This document shows positions 27,483-35,909 of a stretch of 64,000 nt of DNA, piece by piece (the first letter of the stretch is position 1; every line of letters begins with the position of its first letter). Location of the stretch: positions 811,501 to 875,500 of the forward strand of contig NC_007722.1 of assembly GCF_000013005.1 (NCBI RefSeq), read 5' to 3'. Both the position numbers and the translations under genes were made by a program. The notes under the pieces are model-generated. The model did no database searches. It was not told the origin of the DNA and saw nothing but the letters and a program-made list of their open reading frames with translations. This DNA comes from Erythrobacter litoralis HTCC2594 (GTDB taxonomy: Bacteria; Pseudomonadota; Alphaproteobacteria; Sphingomonadales; Sphingomonadaceae).

Positions 27483-28220
27483 ATGTACAGAATTTTCCCG
27501 GTAAAAGCGCTGATCTACGCTGCAGCCCTCCTGGCAGTGGGCGTTTTCCTAGCGATTGAACTCGCTACGTCCGCATTCGATATCGAAGTTCGAAGGCTGG
27601 CCATACCAAGCATCGTTTGGGCAATCTGTGTTGCCCTTACATGGAACCCGATCTGGCGGAGGGTTTGGGCGGTGAGTAAAAGAGTTAGCTGGTTGCCCGA
27701 TCTTGGGCACCACGTGTTCCCGGATCTCAACGGTAAGTGGGCTATGACGCTTCGCAGCAATTGGTCGCGTCAGATGCAGTTGCTTGATGCGGCCGCTGAT
27801 CGGCGGCGTAGTTTCGACCCTCGAATTTGCGAAGCGGACGAGCTTACCGAGTTGCTGCCTGTCTCACTGGTCGCCGAGATCAAACAATCGTGGTGGTCCA
27901 TCAAAATCTCAGTGACCAATCCGCGCGCCGATACTCCGATTAAGGAGTCGACAAGCTATATCGTCATGCCGCGCAAGCGTTCGGAAACTGAGCGGCCCTC
28001 GCTTTGCTATTTCTATAACCAGCAAAACGACACCGATAACCAAGCGGATAATCTCAGTTTCGATGCAGCAGCCTGCCTGTTCTACGATAATGATAAGGAT
28101 CAGCTTGAGGGAACATTCTGGACAGCGCGGCAATGGCGACGCGCAATCAACACTGCTGGAACACTCAGACTCGACCGCCTCCCTAATCAAACGGCTGAGG
28201 CACACGCGCTCGAAGCGTAG
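27483..28220 (+). CDS. Two-TM beta-rich CBASS effector, Cap15-like
   Basis: The 245-aa protein has two predicted TM helices (about residues 7-29 and 38-57) followed by a soluble beta-rich domain starting FPDLNGKWAMTLRSNW (79-94) and closing with LEGTFWTARQWRRAINTAG. This is the layout of the SMODS-associated 2TM-beta domain of Cap15, in which nucleotide binding makes the protein oligomerise and break the inner membrane. The ATG at 27483 is preferred over 27444 because it begins the first TM region. It is divergent from the CD-NTase (77-bp gap), unlike the usual co-directional order. Family placement is by pattern; a remote homologue is possible. Confidence 0.8.
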   Translation: MYRIFPVKALIYAAALLAVGVFLAIELATSAFDIEVRRLAIPSIVWAICVALTWNPIWRRVWAVSKRVSWLPDLGHHVFPDLNGKWAMTLRSNWSRQMQLLDAAADRRRSFDPRICEADELTELLPVSLVAEIKQSWWSIKISVTNPRADTPIKESTSYIVMPRKRSETERPSLCYFYNQQNDTDNQADNLSFDAAACLFYDNDKDQLEGTFWTARQWRRAINTAGTLRLDRLPNQTAEAHALEA

Positions 28221-28370
28221 AAGTCATCAAAATTCACTCGGGCTAAGAGCTATCCACTGAACTCTTCGCTGTCGGATTGCCAAGAAAGAATCCGAAGCTC
28301 TTTAACGAGAAATCACAATCATAGCTTAGCAACCCCATCTCCGCGAAGCCACCCGCGTCCAGCCACCTAG

Positions 28371-28428
28371 CGAATGTCCGCTCTTGGGAGCCAAAACCTC
28401 GGGTGCTTACGTCTTGGACTGGGGCGCA
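28371..28428 (+). repeat. 58-bp repeat copy A (right edge of CBASS module)
   Basis: This segment aligns without gaps to 52863-52920 with about 44 of 58 identical positions counted by eye, from AATGTCCGCT to TTGGGGCGCA/CTGGGGCGCA. Copy A lies between the CBASS effector and the ArdC leader, and copy B at the right end of the cargo island. Confidence 0.7.
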
Positions 28429-28513
28429 TAACGGTCATCATTGAAGGAGAGAGGAGGCAGCTTTGCTCATCCTGAGCCGGGATATGTCCGTCCCGGCCAT
28501 CAGGAGAACTCCC

Positions 28514-29443
28514 ATGACCAAGTATCGCCGCAGTGCTTCGACTTCGCCAGCCCAGCGCATTACCGCTGCCATCATCGAAAAGCTCGAGCAAGGCACAAAG
28601 CCCTGGGTCAAGCCGTGGCGTGGCGTACCGGTTTCGCGGCCCTTACGCTCCTGCGGGACCCCCTATCGCGGGATGAACACCTTCTGGTTGTGGACGGTGG
28701 CCGATGGCTGTGGCTACGCCTCGCCCTACTGGATGACCTACCGCCAGTGCCAGCAGCTCGGCGGACAGGTCCGCAAGGGCGAAAAGTCGACCATCGCAAT
28801 CTTTTACAAGAGCTACACCAAGGAGGTCGAGAGCGCCGAAGGCGAAGCTGACACCGAGTACCGGCGCGTCCTCAAAGCTTATGCCGTGTTCAATGCCGAC
28901 CAGTGCGACGGCCTCCCCGAGTTCTATCATCCCAAGCCACTCATTGCCGCGCTGGAGCCCAAAGGACGCGAAGAGCGGCTTGATACCTTTTTCGCCGAGA
29001 TCGGCGCTGACCTGCGGCATTCTGGAGCCCAGGCCTATTACGAGCCGCAGCGTGACCGGGTCACCATGCCGCCAGCCGAACTCTTCGAAGCCTATGACCA
29101 CTACTACGCGACGCTTGCACACGAGCTGTCGCACTGGACGGGGCATTCTTCGCGGCTCGACCGCGATCTCAAGAACCGCTTCGGGAGCGATGCCTATGCT
29201 GCCGAGGAACTGATCGCCGAGCTGTCCTCGGCCATTCTCGGGGCCGAACTGGGTCTTCCGGTCACCCACCTCGACCATCACGCCAGCTACATCGCGTCCT
29301 GGCTCAAGATCCTCAAATCGGACGAGCGCGCGATCCTGACCGCTGCGGCCAAGGCCGAGGAAGCGGCCAGCCTGTTGCTTGATCTTGGGGGTCACCAATT
29401 CGGCGAGAGCGAGGACGATATCGACCTTGCTGACGCCGCCTGA
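28514..29443 (+). CDS. ardC: ArdC-type antirestriction protein
   Basis: The 309-aa protein has the N-terminal ssDNA-binding domain (ITAAIIEKLEQGTKPWVKPW, YRGMNTFWLW, VRKGEKSTIAIFYK) and a C-terminal zincin-like domain with HELSHWTGHSSRL as the HExxH-type site. ArdC proteins bind incoming single-stranded DNA and protect it from restriction during conjugation. The start at 28514 follows ATCAGGAGA. It begins a run of early-transfer-type genes (ardC, SLOG, ssb). Confidence 0.9.
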   Translation: MTKYRRSASTSPAQRITAAIIEKLEQGTKPWVKPWRGVPVSRPLRSCGTPYRGMNTFWLWTVADGCGYASPYWMTYRQCQQLGGQVRKGEKSTIAIFYKSYTKEVESAEGEADTEYRRVLKAYAVFNADQCDGLPEFYHPKPLIAALEPKGREERLDTFFAEIGADLRHSGAQAYYEPQRDRVTMPPAELFEAYDHYYATLAHELSHWTGHSSRLDRDLKNRFGSDAYAAEELIAELSSAILGAELGLPVTHLDHHASYIASWLKILKSDERAILTAAAKAEEAASLLLDLGGHQFGESEDDIDLADAA

Positions 29444-29454
29444 GGAGCAGTGAG

Positions 29455-29895
29455 ATGGGACGTTCCGTCAGTTATCCGACCGGCTCCGTGGTGGCCTTTC
29501 GCCTGCTTGATGAGGGCGAAGGCGACGATGTCGACTGGGTCTACGAGTGCCTCGTCGACGAGGTCATCGATAACACGAAGGCGACCTTTCCTTCTTTCGA
29601 GCGTTTCGATGGATGGCGCGGCCGCGAGGACAGAATCCTCTTGCGCAACGCCTTCGCCGATTGCGGCATATCGACCTATTGCGGCCTTGCCGCGATCTGG
29701 CTCGCCGAGCGTGACGATGCCCGGTACTGGGAGGCGGATTTCTACAACCCACGAACGGCGAGGGCACGGCACTGGCTTACCCAGGTGTCGGATAGGTTCA
29801 TCGACCTGTTCGGGGATCTGCGCCTGGTCGGGCGGTTCTCGAATGGCGAAGCGATCTTCGAGCGCTCCCGATCGAAGTGCGACACCGGGTCCTGA
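29455..29895 (+). CDS. Hypothetical element protein
   Basis: This 146-aa acidic protein starts 11 bp after ardC behind GAGGAGCAGTGAG, so it is co-transcribed. It has no signal or TM segment. Notable stretches are VVAFRLLDEGEGDDVDWVYECLVDEV and YWEADFYNPRTARARHWLTQVSDRF. I do not recognise a domain. Position and codon use match its ardC neighbour, so it belongs to the element backbone. Confidence 0.75.
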   Translation: MGRSVSYPTGSVVAFRLLDEGEGDDVDWVYECLVDEVIDNTKATFPSFERFDGWRGREDRILLRNAFADCGISTYCGLAAIWLAERDDARYWEADFYNPRTARARHWLTQVSDRFIDLFGDLRLVGRFSNGEAIFERSRSKCDTGS

Positions 29896-29899
29896 TCCT

Positions 29900-30114
29900 G
29901 CCTCATCCCAGTCCGCCGGGAGAGGCCCTTGGGCCGGTCGGGGCGCGCCGCAACCTGCGGCCCGTCGGCCCGTGTTACCCGCGCCAGCCTAGGGCCGCAG
30001 GTTTCCCGCTTCGCGGTGCGTCTCGCCCCTTGTCCCGGCCCTGATCGGGCTCCGGCGGACAGGACCGAGGCAATGGTGCCTCCTCGCCTTGTCCCCGCGA
30101 TCAGGAGACACCTC
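29900..30114 (+). promoter_or_regulatory. Structured GC-rich leader of the SLOG gene
   Basis: The stretch of about 215 bp holds a long-range inverted repeat (AACCTGCGGCCC near 29955 and AGGGCCGCAGGTT near 29992), a CCGC-TTCG-CGG hairpin (30010), and a final ATCAGGAGA SD. It matches the general style of the other backbone leaders in the window but not their sequence. Confidence 0.5.
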
Positions 30115-31050
30115 ATGTACGACAGCTTCATCGACCAGTTGAGCGGCCTCGATCTCTCAGGCCTCAGCATCAGGCCGGCCCCATTCAACGAGACCGACTT
30201 TCCCTGCGAGGATGCGATCGAACAGACGCTTGGCGCAGTCTGGTCCGACCTTTTTGCGATGTTTTCCGACACTGCCCTGGAAGCAGATGCCGAGGATATT
30301 GCCTGGGGTATGGTCAACCTTTTCCACCGCGCCGCCAGCCGCAAGTCGGCTCAACTTGACCAGGCCAGCGACGAGATCCGGGTCCTCCTTGCATCCGCCG
30401 ATGGCTCCGAAGTGCATTCGAGCAATCTGGAAGAGCAGGTCGAGCGCGCGCAGGCTGCCGAAGCCAGCATGCTGGCCTTCGAGCAAATGCGCGAGGCGAC
30501 GGCAGCACTTTATCGCGACGAGACCGGTTCCTCGTGGAAGCCCGTTTCCGGCTCGCGCACGAACCATTCGCGAAATCTCACATCGGCCGTGATCGATGCC
30601 CGCGATTTCCTGCGCGCACGCGCGGAGAACCGGCGTCATGCCCTGATTCCGGAGGGCACTCCGGTAGTCTTTGCCGGTGGTCGCCAAAGCTTCGAGAGCG
30701 CCGAGGATGCGAAGCGTTATGCCGAAAATGTTTGGGCGACGCTGGACAAGGTTCGCGATGTGGTTCCTGATCTCTTCCTGGTTCATGGTGGCGACGGCAA
30801 GGGTGCCGATCGCCTGGCCGCGAGCTGGGCCGAGCGCCGCGAAGTACAGCAACTGACCTACTCACTTGATCGTCGGCTTGGTGCCCGCGCCGGATTCAAG
30901 CGCAACGAGCAGATGCTCTCGCTCAATCCGCGTTATGTCGTCGCCTTTCCCGGCAATGGCGTCACCGAACGACTGGTGATCGATGCTAAGACGCGCCGGA
31001 TCACCGTGGTCGATCGTCGCGGCCTCTTGGGCACCTCGCCTGGGTCCTGA
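30115..31050 (+). CDS. DUF2493/SLOG-domain protein
   Basis: The 311-aa protein is mostly helical in its N-terminal half and ends in a SLOG (YpsA-type Rossmann) domain from about residue 180: TPVVFAGGRQSFESAEDA, then LFLVHGGDGKGADRLAASWA and RNEQMLSLNPRYVVAFPG. SLOG domains bind nucleotides or NAD derivatives and are frequent on mobile elements. The biochemical role here is unknown. The ATG at 30115 follows ATCAGGAGA. The gene sits between ardC and ssb. Confidence 0.82.
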   Translation: MYDSFIDQLSGLDLSGLSIRPAPFNETDFPCEDAIEQTLGAVWSDLFAMFSDTALEADAEDIAWGMVNLFHRAASRKSAQLDQASDEIRVLLASADGSEVHSSNLEEQVERAQAAEASMLAFEQMREATAALYRDETGSSWKPVSGSRTNHSRNLTSAVIDARDFLRARAENRRHALIPEGTPVVFAGGRQSFESAEDAKRYAENVWATLDKVRDVVPDLFLVHGGDGKGADRLAASWAERREVQQLTYSLDRRLGARAGFKRNEQMLSLNPRYVVAFPGNGVTERLVIDAKTRRITVVDRRGLLGTSPGS

Positions 31051-31083
31051 GGGGCCCTTCATCATCTGCATCTTCATGGCGCG

Positions 31084-31383
31084 ATGTCCATTCGGCACAG
31101 ACCCGGCTATAAACTGCTCATGCAACTTGACGATCTGCTGCAGCGCTACTTTGCCACCACCGACCTTTCCGGGGTTTCTCCCGATACCTTTGCAGCCGGC
31201 ATTGAGCACTGCCGGGTCGATCTCGGCCTTGAGGAGGACCGGGGCAAGCGCTTTGCGCTGTGGTCATTCCTCCACATGTTCGGATCCGCCCCCGATCTTG
31301 ATGTGGCGTTCGAAAACGAGGAAGACCGGCAAGCAGCTCGCAACTTCATGGATCTCCTGGCAGCATCGGAAGGCGATGGGTAA
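31084..31383 (+). CDS. Hypothetical element protein (intact copy)
   Basis: The 99-aa acidic protein (start 31084, or 31120 at MQLDDLLQRYF) has no recognised domain. It has FALWSFLHMFGSAPDLDVAFENEEDRQAARNFMDLL as its C-terminal half. That half recurs, truncated, at 52948-53100, just before the second ssb. Neither start has a clear SD. Confidence 0.65.
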   Translation: MSIRHRPGYKLLMQLDDLLQRYFATTDLSGVSPDTFAAGIEHCRVDLGLEEDRGKRFALWSFLHMFGSAPDLDVAFENEEDRQAARNFMDLLAASEGDG

Positions 31384-31474
31384 GCTGATTGCATTGGGAA
31401 TACGCGAGCCTTCAGGCCCACACCCGATACCCATCCGGCTTTCTTCGCGAACAGTCCTGAACCAGGTCAGCTGA

Positions 31475-31657
31475 GGACGGCAACCCGTTCCTTTCCGGCC
31501 GTGTTGTCGCGCTTCGCGCGCCTGCCCGCACCACCCGTCATGAACAGGTTTCCCTTGGAGCTTCGCTCCTGCGGTGCAGTCCTCCCATGCCCTGCTTCTT
31601 CTGGATGTTCGCAAGCCGGAGATGGTCTCCGGTTTGAGGAACTGAAGGACTTACACC
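31475..31657 (+). promoter_or_regulatory. Conserved structured leader of ssb, copy 1
   Basis: This stretch of about 180 bp is strongly similar to 53181-53381 before the second ssb, although it is non-coding. It contains a GCGC-TTCG-CGCGC hairpin (about 31507) and ends with a CCGGAGA-TGG-TCTCCGG hairpin placed right before the SD AACTGAAGGA. Conservation outside the gene points to a regulatory RNA or single-strand promoter role. Confidence 0.6.
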
Positions 31658-32056
31658 ATGACCAATATCGCAATCCTCACCGGTCGCATCGCCCGCGAGC
31701 CCGACACCCGCGAGACCAAGGGCGGCACCAACGTCACCGGGATCACCGTCGTCACCGATCGCCCAGCACGGGACAAGGACGGCAAGACATACAAGGACGA
31801 GAACGGCTACACCGCCAAGGAAAGCGAGTTCCACCGAGTGACCTGCTTCAACGGCCTTGCCAAGACCGTCGGCCAGTACTGCTCCAAGGGCCAGCTGGTC
31901 AGCGTCCAGGGCCGCATCCACTACACCCAGTGGGAGGACAAGGACGGGGTCACCCGCTACGGCACCGAAATCCTCGCCGACAAGGTCGACTTCCTCTCCC
32001 GCGGCAACGGCTCCGGCGAGAACGACGACAACAAAGATGCTCCCGAGATCGACTGA
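31658..32056 (+). CDS. ssb: Single-stranded DNA-binding protein, copy 1
   Basis: The 132-aa protein is a compact OB-fold SSB (MTNIAILTGRIAREPDTRE, SEFHRVTCFNGLAKTVGQY, VQGRIHYTQWEDKDG) with a short acidic tail lacking the usual DDDIPF tip; it ends KDAPEID. It probably coats the incoming strand in conjugation. A near-identical paralogue lies at 53382-53780. A terminator follows. Confidence 0.93.
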   Translation: MTNIAILTGRIAREPDTRETKGGTNVTGITVVTDRPARDKDGKTYKDENGYTAKESEFHRVTCFNGLAKTVGQYCSKGQLVSVQGRIHYTQWEDKDGVTRYGTEILADKVDFLSRGNGSGENDDNKDAPEID

Positions 32057-32080
32057 ACTCTCCCGTCGATCTCTCTCCCG

Positions 32081-32115
32081 AAGGGGTCCTGTCCGAGCCG
32101 GACAGGGCCCCTTTC
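32081..32115 (+). terminator. Rho-independent terminator after ssb copy 1
   Basis: A stem of about 13 bp (GGGGTCCTGTCCG with CGGACAGGGCCCC, 3-nt loop) is followed by TTTCC. Confidence 0.85.
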
Positions 32116-32121
32116 CTCGTT

Positions 32122-32385
32122 CTACTTCACAGGCACTTCTTGAGAGCTAGGAGAAGATGTGGAAGCGCCCAGCCGCTTTAACGCCTCGTCCTCGCCCAGC
32201 TTTGCGAGCTCCACGGCCAATCTTGCCAGGCCCTTCTTCGAGAACGTTTCAAGGCCCGTGCCGAGTATGACACTGCCCAATTCAAGAGCAGCCTGTTGCT
32301 CGAGTTCTTTCTGACGCTGGTCGAGTGCCAGCCGGTCGGCTTCCAGCTTTTGGAGTGCGGCTACAGCGCTTCGTTTCGATGGCAT
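32122..32385 (-). CDS. Small coiled-coil protein of the element
   Basis: This 87-aa minus-strand protein is convergent with ssb. Its N-terminal half is a charged heptad-like helix (AVAALQKLEADRLALDQRQKELEQQAALEL), followed by a Gly/Phe segment and a second helix (LAVELAKLGEDEALKRLG). AAGGAC precedes the ATG. Similar small proteins occur on sphingomonad mobile elements (DUF6437-like, from memory). It is missing from the second ssb block. Confidence 0.65.
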   Translation of the reverse strand: MPSKRSAVAALQKLEADRLALDQRQKELEQQAALELGSVILGTGLETFSKKGLARLAVELAKLGEDEALKRLGASTSSPSSQEVPVK

Positions 32386-32499
32386 TGGAGTTCGTCCTTA
32401 CTCCCCTTTAGCGTTCCTCCCGCAGGCTCCAATGGAACAGGCCAGACCCTGTAGGAAAGTCCTTTCGCAGATGACCACGCTGGAGCTTTTTGGCGGGCG

Positions 32500-32727
32500 G
32501 GGAGGGGCCTGGCTCACTGACTTTCAAGGGTGACGGGCCCGGCACCGGCGCGTCAAGGACGGCGGGGCCCCACCATTTTGCCTCCCCTACGCTTGCGCTG
32601 CGGTTCGACAAAATCGTTGCCCCCACCGCCGCTTCGCGGTCGCACATGCGGGCGATCCCTGACCCGCCGGCACCGCGCCCGTCCGCCTTCCTCCTGTCGT
32701 CTCACCGACAGATATCAGGAGGAAATC
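32500..32727 (+). promoter_or_regulatory. Conserved leader of the 73-aa gene, copy 1
   Basis: This 342-bp gene-free interval (32386-32727) contains a leader similar to 53860-54088: an ATTTTG...CAAAAT inverted repeat (32575-32614), a CCGC-TTCG-CGG hairpin (about 32624) and a terminal ATATCAGGAGG SD. The remaining part, 32386-32499, shows nothing I can name. Confidence 0.55.
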
Positions 32728-32949
32728 ATGACTACACTTGGCAACCTTGAAACGAACTCGAACAGCTACTTCGAAGCACTCGCCACTGCCGAACAGCGGG
32801 CCTTGCACAGCTTCTTCGACCAGCACGTCGTCGAGGATGACGACCTTGGATATTTCGCTCTGGATGAAGGTGACTACAATGCCTTGCCAGCACATCTGGC
32901 CAGCCGTGTGGTGCACACTGTGCATGGCGCAATGCTCGACCAATTCTGA
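32728..32949 (+). CDS. 73-aa conserved element protein, copy 1
   Basis: This small acidic protein (ALHSFFDQHVVEDDDLGYFALDEGDYNALPAHLASRVVHTVHGAM) starts behind ATCAGGAGGAAATC. Its paralogue at 54089-54310 is nearly the same over the last 50 residues. No domain is recognised. Retention in duplicate with its leader supports a real gene. Confidence 0.8.
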   Translation: MTTLGNLETNSNSYFEALATAEQRALHSFFDQHVVEDDDLGYFALDEGDYNALPAHLASRVVHTVHGAMLDQF

Positions 32950-32959
32950 GCATCCAATA

Positions 32960-32994
32960 GGGCGGGAGCCGGTGACGGTTCCTGCCCTCTTTTC
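32960..32994 (+). terminator. Terminator after the 73-aa gene, copy 1
   Basis: A 12-bp stem (GGGCGGGAGCCG with CGGTTCCTGCCC) is followed by TCTTTT. The same structure recurs at 54321-54355. Confidence 0.75.
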
Positions 32995-33543
32995 GTGTTC
33001 GCTGGTGGACGACCTGGGCGTGATGTGGAGCGGGGCTGATGACGCGCTCGATCCCGCACCACCTGCGGCGGTGCTCCTGCGGGCGCGGTGTATGTGTTCC
33101 GGGCCCCGCACGCACTTGCGCACCGCGACCGGGTTGGACCAGCGCGCGCGGCAGGACCGACAGGTCCCGTTCCTGCCGCTTCACACATGGTCCTTTGCCG
33201 GCCCCTTTTGCGCAGGTGCAGTCTCTTGCTGAGGGAGGAGCGTCGACAAGCTCGCTTGCAGGCATTGGCCAATGCAAATGGTTGCTCACGCTCCTGCGGC
33301 AAGGTTTGGGAATGACCATTAAGAAAGAACGGCCAGGATTACTGTTCACCACCTGCGCAATTGGAGACTGAGGCACACCGTACGCAGTAGCACTGCTATG
33401 TTTTGGGAAAAAGTGCAATAAAATCAGTGCGCGAAACGCTCAAAGTGCTCGGCAGAGAGGGTGCTGTTGAATGCCGCCCGGTCCCCGCAAATGACAGTAA
33501 TTCCAAGGGTTCTGGGGGCAGTTTGCATGAGGGCGAATGCCAT
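32995..33543. other. Gene-free region before the first cargo integrase
   Basis: No convincing gene is seen here. The right part holds GCACACCGTACGCAG (33373-33387), repeated exactly at 54724-54738, and sequence similarity between the two blocks stops right after it. An upstream extension of the integrase frame to 33403 is not supported by conserved sequence. Confidence 0.5.
33373..33387 (+). repeat. 15-bp direct repeat, left copy (candidate recombination site)
   Basis: GCACACCGTACGCAG is identical to 54724-54738. The left copy lies 157 bp before the integrase start at 33544 and the right copy 240 bp before the conjugation accessory gene. Both are preceded by related AATTG-containing sequence. 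Confidence 0.55.
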
Positions 33544-34716
33544 ATGGTCCCCAAACGTCGAAGGTCTGCCCGTAGAGCGCTTCTCGATGGCAATTTTGCC
33601 CGCCGCAAACTGCCGCAGCGCGAACGCGAATACTGCATCTGGGACACCGAGCTGGCAGGCTTCGGTCTTCGCGTAAGGCCGAGCGGGAACTACTTCTGGT
33701 TCGTTCGCTTGCGGCATCGCGGCAAGCATCGGCGCATCACCCTTGGCCGGACCGACGAGCTTGAGGCGGGACTGGCAAGGGCGCAGGCTCGCCGCATTCT
33801 TGCAGAAACCGCGCTCGACGGATTGCCCAAGCGCGCAGTGGTGAAGGCCACCCCAACGATGACCGATTTCGTCGAGGCTTATTGGGATGATCTATCCCGC
33901 GTCTGGAAGCCCTCGACCACCAAACGAAATTGGGATGCGTGGCGGCTCGATATCAAGCCTACGTTTGGCGACACGCGCGTGGCGGACATCCTTCCAGCAG
34001 ACATCCACCGCTGGCGCGATGGATGCGCGGGAGAGAGCGAGGTGAAGTTCAACCGCGCCGTGCCCGTGCTGTCCGCGCTGCTCAAATATGCCGAGGCGCT
34101 CAAGATGCGTCGGCCAGGTTCGAACCCCTGTCGAGGAATGCCGCGCTACAAGCGGCAAAGCGTCGAACGCTATTTGACGCCAGCCGAGTATCGCCGGATC
34201 GGAGCGGCATTGCGAGAGGCTGAGGCAGACCGACCGGCAGAGGTCGCAATCGCTCGCCTGCTCTTGTTCACCGGCGCGCGCGTGGGCGAGATCAAGAATC
34301 TGCGCTGGGAGTGGGTGAAGCCACCGCGACTGCTGCTGCCAGACAGCAAGACCGGTCCCAAGGTGATCTGGCTCAATTCGCAGGCGCAGGACGTACTTGC
34401 GGTGATCGAGCGGCGCGAAGATAGCGAGCTGGTATTCCCGAACAAGACCGGCAAGCGTCCGGTGAACTTCGATCAGTGGTGGTTCGTTTTCCGGCGGCGC
34501 TGCGCATTGCCCGACGTTCGTATCCATGATTTGCGCCACAGCTTTGCTTCAACAGCGATTATGGAAAACGTGCCGCTATCGACCATCGGCAAGCTGCTGG
34601 GCCACAAGCTGGTTGAGACGACCGCCAAATATGCGCATCTGTCCGATGATGTGATCGGCGAAGCCGCCGAGCGGATTTCCGGCTCGCTGGCGCAAGCTAT
34701 TGGCCTCAGGCCATGA
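33544..34716 (+). CDS. Tyrosine recombinase (first of an overlapping pair)
   Basis: The protein of about 390 aa (from the ATG at 33544; 33403 is the longest option) has the DUF4102-like N-terminal region (ELAGFGLRVRPSGNYFWFVRLRHRGKHRRITLG) and the catalytic domain: Arg in TGARVGEIKNLRWEW, HDLRHSFAS, LGHKLVETTAKYAHL with the nucleophile Tyr. Its TGA overlaps the ATG of the next recombinase in ATGA, so the two are co-translated. Confidence 0.92.
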   Translation: MVPKRRRSARRALLDGNFARRKLPQREREYCIWDTELAGFGLRVRPSGNYFWFVRLRHRGKHRRITLGRTDELEAGLARAQARRILAETALDGLPKRAVVKATPTMTDFVEAYWDDLSRVWKPSTTKRNWDAWRLDIKPTFGDTRVADILPADIHRWRDGCAGESEVKFNRAVPVLSALLKYAEALKMRRPGSNPCRGMPRYKRQSVERYLTPAEYRRIGAALREAEADRPAEVAIARLLLFTGARVGEIKNLRWEWVKPPRLLLPDSKTGPKVIWLNSQAQDVLAVIERREDSELVFPNKTGKRPVNFDQWWFVFRRRCALPDVRIHDLRHSFASTAIMENVPLSTIGKLLGHKLVETTAKYAHLSDDVIGEAAERISGSLAQAIGLRP

Positions 34717-35909
34717 CCGCCGCCAGTCTCAAGAAGATCGTCGAAGAGGCGCTTGCCGAGGTCGGGGCAACGGTCAACTTCAAGCTCGTTCCCAAAGGCA
34801 AGGCGCGCACCACGACCTGGCTTGGTGTCGAGCACGGTTTTGGCATTCGCCACTATCCGAGTGGCCGCAACGTCTACATCGTCCAGACGCGCATGGCAGG
34901 CCGAATGCGCACGGTCACAATCGGGCCTACATCGGTCCTAACTCGCTATCAGGCCCAAATGGTCGCGCGCCGCGTCATCGCATATGCACAGGTCGGTCGC
35001 GATCCGGCGACCGAACGCCAGCGCATCCGGTCCGCGCCGAGCTTCGCCGATTTCGTGACCGAATATTGGGATCGCTGGGCGCCACGTTGGAAAGCATCGA
35101 CCCTGGAAACGCACACCGGCTACCGCCGCCGCTATCTCGATGATGCCTTTGTCGGCGTCTACATCGACGAACTCAACGAGGGCCATGTCACGAGCTGGTT
35201 CGCGGACCTCAACAATCTGACTGGACCGGGAGCATCGAACCGTACGTTCGAAATCCTCAAGCATATGCTGAACAAGGCAGAGGACTGGGGCTACCGGCTC
35301 GAGAACACCAATCCGTGCCGCTCCGTCCGGCCCAACCGCAAGCGCCAGTGCGAGCGCTTCCTTACCAATGATGAACTGGCCCGTCTGGGTGCCGAGCTGA
35401 CAAATCTGCGCGCATCAGAGGATCGCACCAAGCAATGTTCGGGTGCAGCGATCACGCTCCTGTTGCTGACTGGTTGTCGCAAGAGCGAAATCCTCACGCT
35501 CGAATGGACCGACATCAAGGGCAACCGGCTGCACTTGCGCGATAGCAAAACCGGGCCGCGAACGGTTTGGCTTGGCTCGGCAGCGCGCGAGGTGATCGCC
35601 GCGCTTCCGCGCTTCGAGAGGATCCCATATCCATTCTGGAACTACCGCTACCGCAAACCGCTTCGATGCGTGAATGGCTTCTGGCGCAGGCTCAGAGACG
35701 AAGCAGGGCTACCCGACGTTCGCATCCACGACTTGCGCCATACCTTTGCTAGCCATGCAGCGATGAACAAGGAAACCTTGCCGATGATCGGACGGTTGCT
35801 CGGTCATGCTAATGTGCAGACGACCGCGCGCTATGCTCATTTCGATGACGGTCATTTGCTTGAAGCGGCGCAGCAAATCGGCGATTTGCTCGAGTGCATG
35901 CTAAATTGA
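34713..35909 (+). CDS. Tyrosine recombinase (second of an overlapping pair)
   Basis: This 398-aa protein has the same fold as its neighbour but is clearly diverged. Catalytic motifs are TGCRKSEILTLEWTDI (Arg), HDLRHTFASHA, and LLGHANVQTTARYAHF (His and Tyr). Paired, overlapping recombinases often act as one complex on a cargo element. No third co-directional partner follows. Confidence 0.92.
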   Translation: MTAASLKKIVEEALAEVGATVNFKLVPKGKARTTTWLGVEHGFGIRHYPSGRNVYIVQTRMAGRMRTVTIGPTSVLTRYQAQMVARRVIAYAQVGRDPATERQRIRSAPSFADFVTEYWDRWAPRWKASTLETHTGYRRRYLDDAFVGVYIDELNEGHVTSWFADLNNLTGPGASNRTFEILKHMLNKAEDWGYRLENTNPCRSVRPNRKRQCERFLTNDELARLGAELTNLRASEDRTKQCSGAAITLLLLTGCRKSEILTLEWTDIKGNRLHLRDSKTGPRTVWLGSAAREVIAALPRFERIPYPFWNYRYRKPLRCVNGFWRRLRDEAGLPDVRIHDLRHTFASHAAMNKETLPMIGRLLGHANVQTTARYAHFDDGHLLEAAQQIGDLLECMLN

